DNA of 18,350 nt. Source: JANXQE01 sp035651635 (lineage in GTDB: Bacteria > Verrucomicrobiota > Verrucomicrobiia > Limisphaerales > UBA8199). A program made the position numbers and the translations under genes. The stretch covers positions 1 to 18,350 of the forward strand of contig DASRFK010000046.1 of NCBI GenBank assembly GCA_035651635.1, written 5' to 3'. The notes below the pieces were generated by a model. It searched no databases. It was not told where the DNA came from and saw only the letters and a program-made list of their open reading frames with translations. Positions 14,238-18,350 of this stretch are shown piece by piece. Within the stretch, counting starts at the first letter, position 1; every line of letters starts with the position of its first letter.

Positions 14238-17015
14238 CTACGGCCCTTTTTGCAACCGGTAGAACTTGGCGGAACCGCTTACGGTGTCGGTCGCGACGTT
14301 TTGGCCGTTCTGTTGAGTAACGGTCAAACCGGACGGACCCCAGCCGCCAGTCACACTGGTGCTGCTTTGGAGGATGTAATTGCTCGCGCTGGCAGGCCAG
14401 GTGATGGTCACCTTGCCTTGCCCAAGCGTAATCCCCAGTTTAGGTGCCGGCAACGGGACGGAGTTCGGCCCCGCTGCGAAATCACTAGCCACCTGGCCGG
14501 CGGTGAGCGCGCCCTGGTAAATGCGGAATTCATCGACCGAACCGGTGAAGGTCGGATCGGCGTTGAACATCGATTTGCCGATGAAGCTGTTAACATCGTT
14601 GATGTCCTGCGGCGAGAGACTCACGGGTGAAGTGCGGCCCGCCAAGACGCCATTAAAGTAGAGTTCCATGTAATTGCCGGTGTAGACGCCGACCACCTGC
14701 ATCTCACTCGCACCGTCGAGGTTTGTAGACAGGATTACGTCTGTGCCGGCATTCGGTTTGAACATCGTCATTTGCATCCCGTTGGCTCCGTTATGAGGGG
14801 TGAAATAGGCCGAGCTCTTGCCGCTGCCGTCGGGGTTCTGCTCGCCGAAGTCCCAAAGCCGAGCCCATTGCGCGTTGGCTCCGAAGCTGACCCAGGTTTC
14901 GAAAGTGACGGCCGAGTAGCCACCAATGACTTGCGCCGGGAGTTGAACATATCCGCCCCCGCCGTCCAGCACCAGATTTGTGCCGTCAAGAGTTGCGTCG
15001 CCATTCAGCGTGCCATTCCAGGCTGAGCCGCCAATGCTGTCGGACGCGGTCGTGCTGCTGGTGGCGTCATTGAAACTGTAGCGGTGCGTAAGCAGCGCCG
15101 GGGCGACCGTGACTGCCTGAGAACTTTGGAACCCGTTGAAATTTACGGAAACCGTCGCGGTTCCGCTTCCGACAGCCGTGACACGACCGCTGGAATCAAT
15201 CGTGACTACGTTCGTATCGGAAGAGCTGAAGGTCGGCTTTCCGTAAACGAACAAGTCCACATTGGAAACATTGGCGAAGGTTCCTGTGAAAAGGGCGTGT
15301 AGTGCTTCTCCCTGCCGAATCTGCGGAATGACAAGGCGAGCCGACTGAAGAGCGCCTGGATTGGTAACGACGTTATTTGGCCCCGCAGCGAGGTCGACGG
15401 CGATCCGATCGGGGGTGAGCGCGCCTTCGTAGACGCGAAATTCGTCGATCGATCCGATCAGGTAAGGGTCGGCCGGGTAAATCGATTTTCCGACGTAGCT
15501 CAGTTGGTCGGGAGCCGGGGACAGAGGCGTGGTTGCCTGGCTGCTCTGTCCGATCAAAACCCCATTGGTGTAAATTCCGAGGAATCCTGAGGGCGGGTCA
15601 GCGACGACCACAATATGAACGTTGGTCTGTAAATCCAAACCTGTCGGGTGATTCGCGTCGGCGCCCAGGTAAAACGCGTCGACCCAATTGGCACCGGAGC
15701 GCGGGGAAAGCCGGAATTGTTCCTGAGGATTGTTTTGAGCATCCAACTGACCAAAGGAGAAAAGCCGGCTCCAATCGCGGCTTTGGACCCCAAAGCTCGC
15801 CCAGGCTTCGACTGTGACGGCCAGGCCGTGGCCCACGATCTGCGCCGGCAGATTCAGATAGGTGTTGTCTGCGCCATCCAATCGCAGTTGACCGTTGGTA
15901 ATGACAGCGTCGCCGAACAGAGTCCCATTCCAAGCGGCGCCCCCAATCGAGTCGGCTGCTGTTGGGCTGCCATTGGCGTCGTTGAAGCTATAACGATGGG
16001 ACGGAGCGATGAAGTTCTGCACGACAGTAACCGATTGCGTACTGCCAAAGCCCAGGTAATTGGCGCTGACGGTGGTGGTTCCGGTTCCAACGGCCTGGAG
16101 CAGGCCGTTGGTGGCAATGGTTACGATGTTGGTGTTGCCGGAGGCATAGACAATGCCTGGGGAACCGCTCAGAACTAATGTGTTAGTGAGATTCGCGTAG
16201 GCGCCTGTCAGGACGACGGTTTCGCTCGAATTAACTGTCGTGACCGAAAGCGGCAACGAGAGCTGGATGGATTTCAGAGCCCCGGGATTGGTGCTGACAT
16301 TGTTTGGGCCCGCTTCATAGCTGGCTTCAATCTGCGCCCGGGTTAATGCCTCGTTCCAGATACGGAACTCATCGAATGAGCCAACAAGGTAAGGGTCCGC
16401 CGGGTAAAAGGACTTGCCGAGGTAACTTTGGACGTTGGTCAAAGTCGAGAGCGGAGGCAAAGTTCCGTTCGGCGCACCCGTAACCAGCACGCCGTTGGTG
16501 TAGGTTGCCAGGATACCCGCGGCCGGATTCAGCACGACAACGAGGTGCACATTTTGCTGGTTATCAAGTCCCTGAGGCCGATTCGCGTAGGCGCTGCCCG
16601 CCGGCGTCGCATAGGAAACGTCCAGATAATTGCCGGGTGCCCTGGGGGTCAAACGAAATTCGGAGACCACCCCGCCCTGGTCATTGACAAAGCCGAAACT
16701 GAACAAACGCGACCAATCGGCCACTTGCGTGCCGAAGCTCACCCAGCTCTCAAGGGTCACCGCGTTGGCATTGGTAATCACCCCCGCGGGTAATTGCGCG
16801 AAGCCAGTGCCGGAGTTGGGGTTGAGCACCAACTGACTGCCATCCAGGCTTGCTTCGTTATTGAGGGTGGCGCTCCAGGCCAGGCCGCCGACCGAGTCGG
16901 TCGCGGTGAGGCTGCCAGCCGGGTCATTGAAGCTATAGCGGTGCACCAGGTCCGCGGAGGTGGTGAGGGTGCCGCAAAGGCCAATTGCCAGAATCGTTAT
17001 GAGTTTGTTATTCAT
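14238..17015 (-). CDS. Large secreted protein with three LamG-like domains and two Ig-like linkers
   Basis: 925 residues. The signal peptide is MNNKLITILAIGLCGTLTTS. Three concanavalin A-like/LamG repeats follow at about 22-237, 338-546 and 643-850. Each opens with HRYSFND, passes DSxGGxAW and closes with GSxDEFRIY/W...AL...AGPN. Between them lie two Ig-like (Big_2-type) segments at about 246-334 and 556-639, each ending in a pattern like AVGTGTTTVSxNxxGFxSxQxVTV. A final 65-residue tail ends KFYRLQKGP and resembles the GH43 tail. No catalytic residues are recognised; LamG domains usually bind glycans or proteins, so a surface adhesin or polysaccharide-binding role is inferred. The internal repeats imply duplication of a LamG-Ig unit. 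A good -35 box lies upstream. It is convergent with GH43 and probably monocistronic. Confidence 0.92.
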   Translation of the reverse strand: MNNKLITILAIGLCGTLTTSADLVHRYSFNDPAGSLTATDSVGGLAWSATLNNEASLDGSQLVLNPNSGTGFAQLPAGVITNANAVTLESWVSFGTQVADWSRLFSFGFVNDQGGVVSEFRLTPRAPGNYLDVSYATPAGSAYANRPQGLDNQQNVHLVVVLNPAAGILATYTNGVLVTGAPNGTLPPLSTLTNVQSYLGKSFYPADPYLVGSFDEFRIWNEALTRAQIEASYEAGPNNVSTNPGALKSIQLSLPLSVTTVNSSETVVLTGAYANLTNTLVLSGSPGIVYASGNTNIVTIATNGLLQAVGTGTTTVSANYLGFGSTQSVTVVQNFIAPSHRYSFNDANGSPTAADSIGGAAWNGTLFGDAVITNGQLRLDGADNTYLNLPAQIVGHGLAVTVEAWASFGVQSRDWSRLFSFGQLDAQNNPQEQFRLSPRSGANWVDAFYLGADANHPTGLDLQTNVHIVVVADPPSGFLGIYTNGVLIGQSSQATTPLSPAPDQLSYVGKSIYPADPYLIGSIDEFRVYEGALTPDRIAVDLAAGPNNVVTNPGALQSARLVIPQIRQGEALHALFTGTFANVSNVDLFVYGKPTFSSSDTNVVTIDSSGRVTAVGSGTATVSVNFNGFQSSQAVTVAPALLTHRYSFNDATSSTTASDSIGGSAWNGTLNGDATLDGTNLVLDGGGGYVQLPAQVIGGYSAVTFETWVSFGANAQWARLWDFGEQNPDGSGKSSAYFTPHNGANGMQMTMFKPNAGTDVILSTNLDGASEMQVVGVYTGNYMELYFNGVLAGRTSPVSLSPQDINDVNSFIGKSMFNADPTFTGSVDEFRIYQGALTAGQVASDFAAGPNSVPLPAPKLGITLGQGKVTITWPASASNYILQSSTSVTGGWGPSGLTVTQQNGQNVATDTVSGSAKFYRLQKGP

Positions 17016-17071
17016 AAAGAGAATTCGAGGGCTTCAGAACTCATGGTGGAAAATCAGGTTCCTATGAGATT

Positions 17072-17099
17072 GTTTTAAGGCATCAAATCGGATTGTCAA
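17072..17099 (-). promoter_or_regulatory. Probable promoter of the triple-LamG gene
   Basis: On the minus strand a perfect -35 consensus TTGACA (17099-17094) is followed after 16 bp by TAAAAC (17077-17072, four of six). The implied 5' untranslated region to the ATG at 17015 is about 50 bases. No Shine-Dalgarno motif is obvious directly before that ATG. Confidence 0.42.
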
Positions 17100-17194
17100 C
17101 CGAAACGCAGGGCGTTCAGGGCATCTCGGCCCGGACTCGATATTGATAGCCGGGGGGGATGGCGAAGGACGGCAGGAGAGGGGGGGAGGCTTAG

Positions 17195-17222
17195 TTTTTA
17201 GTTTTAAGTTTTTAGTTTTAAG
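17195..17222. repeat. Two perfect tandem copies of a 14-bp AT-rich unit
   Basis: TTTTTAGTTTTAAG occurs at 17195-17208 and again at 17209-17222, flanked by further partial matches on both sides. This AT-rich patch stands out in GC-rich surroundings, next to G-runs at about 17150-17190. It lies between the histidine kinase fragment and the LamG promoter. The 346-bp gap 17016-17361 holds only this repeat, the promoter and the palindromes at 17270-17322. Confidence 0.75.
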
Positions 17223-17269
17223 TTTGAAGGGCGGCGCAGCGCGGTGAGGCGGCTTGCCGTGGGTCAAAA

Positions 17270-17322
17270 CCGCTGAAGCGGCGCGCGACGGCTGGTCAGG
17301 TCGGCTCACCCCGCTGAAGCGG
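17270..17322. repeat. Paired small palindromes
   Basis: CCGCTGAAGCGG (5-bp stem, GA loop) occurs at 17270-17281 and again at 17311-17322, within a GC-rich stretch starting near 17230 that also holds CGGC-TT-GCCG. It lies downstream of the histidine kinase fragment on the minus strand and may contribute to termination; no T-run follows closely, apart from the AT-rich repeat about 50 bp further on. Confidence 0.5.
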
Positions 17323-17361
17323 TGGGTAGTGAGATCGGGGCTGGGCCCCGGGATTTAGCGC

Positions 17362-18210
17362 CTAAGGGCGTTCTCGTTGGACAGCGGCCGCAGTGAGCGG
17401 CAACTCCAGGGTAAAGACGGCGCCTTTGCCAACTCCCTCGCTTTGCACCGAGAGTGCGCCGCTCATTTCTTTGGCTGCATTGGCGCTGCTATGGAGCCCA
17501 AATCCGTGTCCATCAGAGCGCGTGGTGAAGCCTTGATGGAAGATCCGATTGAGGTTCGTGGGATCGATGCCCGAGCCGTTGTCGTGGACCCGGAGGCAAA
17601 CGAGCTTGGCCGGGGTGGCGAAAACACTCAGGATGACGCGCCGCTCAGTGCGTGGAGTGGCTTCCAAGGCGTGCCTGGCGTTGCTGAGCAAATTAATGAG
17701 CACCTGCAATACCCGGTGCCTATCGAGCAGGATCGGGCCAATCGTTTGATATTCTTTCAGCACTTGAATCTGGTCGGTCTGAAACGAGGCGCCGGTAATC
17801 TGGAGGGCATGTTCCATCAGGTCCTTGGGATCCAGCCATTCCGGCGTGCCATTAGGCCGGGCATAACTCTGCTGCATGGCGACGATGGTTTTGATGTGCT
17901 CGATGTTTCTGCGCAGCGAGTCGACTTCGGTCTGGATGGCCGCGTTTTCGCGTGACAAAAGGGAGCTTAAGTTTTTGAGATAGGCGCGCAACTTTTCACC
18001 TTTGGGGTCCTCGGTGAGGAAGAGGGCCAAATCATTCATCCGTTGCTCGATCAGCGCGGCAGCCTGGCTAAGGTTATCTCCGCGCAAGCGTCTTAAGCGC
18101 TCGATTACCACGGTGGCCGAGACGTTGACGCTGTTAAGCACGTTGCCCACGTTGTGAAGCACGGAAGTCGCCACTTCGGCCATGCCGGCGCGACGGGAAG
18201 CCTCGAGCAA
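17362..18210 (-). CDS. Sensor histidine kinase C-terminal part, apparently 5'-truncated
   Basis: 282 residues in frame from TTG at 18210. Kinase motifs are complete: H-box VATSVLHNVGNVLNSV with phosphorylatable H19, N-box NLLSNARHAL (N177), G1 DNGSG (210-214) and G2 GHGFGLH (234-240). A helical stretch (about 40-115) lies between them. There is no sensor domain, membrane segment or input module, and the frame opens directly at the H-box helix. Upstream, a TAG stop at 18216-18214 is followed by Q-L-L-E-A-S-R-R, which reads like the continuation of a longer kinase rather than a natural N-terminus. From there outward the DNA looks like a mobile element end. I infer that the sensor half was separated by insertion, leaving a remnant. 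A short kinase started from TTG or from M10 is less likely. No response regulator gene is adjacent. Confidence 0.75.
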   Translation of the reverse strand: MLEASRRAGMAEVATSVLHNVGNVLNSVNVSATVVIERLRRLRGDNLSQAAALIEQRMNDLALFLTEDPKGEKLRAYLKNLSSLLSRENAAIQTEVDSLRRNIEHIKTIVAMQQSYARPNGTPEWLDPKDLMEHALQITGASFQTDQIQVLKEYQTIGPILLDRHRVLQVLINLLSNARHALEATPRTERRVILSVFATPAKLVCLRVHDNGSGIDPTNLNRIFHQGFTTRSDGHGFGLHSSANAAKEMSGALSVQSEGVGKGAVFTLELPLTAAAVQRERP

Positions 18211-18350
18211 TTGCTATGGCGGAGTCAGAGTTGAGGTAAGTCTTTGAGAGACAAATTTCTGTTCATTTGAGCTGGACCTCGGGCTGCACTTTTTCTACAC
18301 CTGGGGTCGATGAAGACTAAACATCGACCAATATTAACGACGGAACAGCA
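18211..18350 (+). mobile_element. Putative insertion element end interrupting the histidine kinase
   Basis: Kinase homology stops abruptly near 18211-18216. The following DNA has no continuation of the kinase in any minus-strand frame: all three meet stop codons within the 140 bp. It has the look of a transposable element end, a non-coding leader of about 95 bp followed by an ORF starting at 18310 and pointing away from the kinase. The opposite end and any target duplication lie outside the window, so family and boundaries are unknown. Confidence 0.45.
18310..18350 (+). CDS. Start of an ORF running off the window, possible transposase
   Basis: From ATG at 18310 the frame reads MKTKHRPILTTEQ and stays open to the last base. 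GGGG at 18303-18306 could serve as a weak ribosome binding site. Thirteen codons are too few to assign a family. The transposase suggestion comes only from its position, just inside the break in the histidine kinase gene. It could be an unrelated or spurious ORF. Confidence 0.3.
   Translation, partial: MKTKHRPILTTEQ

Overview
The window looks like a chromosomal segment of a Verrucomicrobiota bacterium (Pedosphaera/Limisphaera-like lineage; inferred from gene content, not from any marker gene). The pointers are a Planctomycete/Verrucomicrobia-type secreted cytochrome module (PSCyt1-WD40-DUF1549-DUF1553) followed by a DUF1501 protein, a twin-arginine-exported sugar-isomerase-like protein, LamG and GH43 surface proteins with a similar C-terminal tail, moderately high G+C, few strong Shine-Dalgarno sites, and many palindromic intergenic repeats. 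No tRNA, rRNA, CRISPR array or recognisable defence locus was found.

Layout. (1) 1-136: 3' end of a group II intron, with domains V and VI, ending 7 bp from the stop codon of the convergent DUF1501 gene. (2) 144-6806, minus strand: two-gene operon made of a 1717-aa multidomain cytochrome/WD40/DUF1549/DUF1553 protein and a Tat-exported DUF1501 protein. (3) 6807-7571: a possible promoter, a 4.4-copy tandem array of about 109-bp hairpin-rich units, and a 69-aa gene whose stop codon touches the array. (4) 7785-8756, plus: Tat-exported TIM-barrel isomerase/epimerase-like protein. (5) 9007-10425, minus: SthA-type transhydrogenase. (6) 10662-11959, plus: DEDDy exonuclease-like protein and RsuA-family pseudouridine synthase, overlapping by GTGA. 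(7) 12123-12518, minus: small secreted Ig-like protein. (8) 12792-14060, plus: secreted GH43 glycosidase. (9) 14238-17015, minus: 925-aa secreted triple-LamG protein. (10) 17362-18210, minus: C-terminal part of a histidine kinase, cut off at its 5' end by a putative insertion element that fills 18211-18350 and begins an ORF reading off the window.

Working together. The cytochrome/DUF1501 pair is a clear operon with a probable envelope or extracytoplasmic role, usually associated with polymer use in these phyla, though its biochemistry is not established. GH43, LamG, the Ig-like protein and the isomerase-like protein add to a carbohydrate-oriented secretome. SthA, the exonuclease-like protein and the pseudouridine synthase are housekeeping.

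The least explained material is intergenic. Two convergent gene junctions carry mirrored double-hairpin elements with the same outer motif (TTTGGAGT...ACTCCAAA) but different inner hairpins, and one of them shows a compensatory base-pair change. Other junctions carry further palindrome clusters. Together with the intron end and the probable insertion element, these are the best leads in the window.
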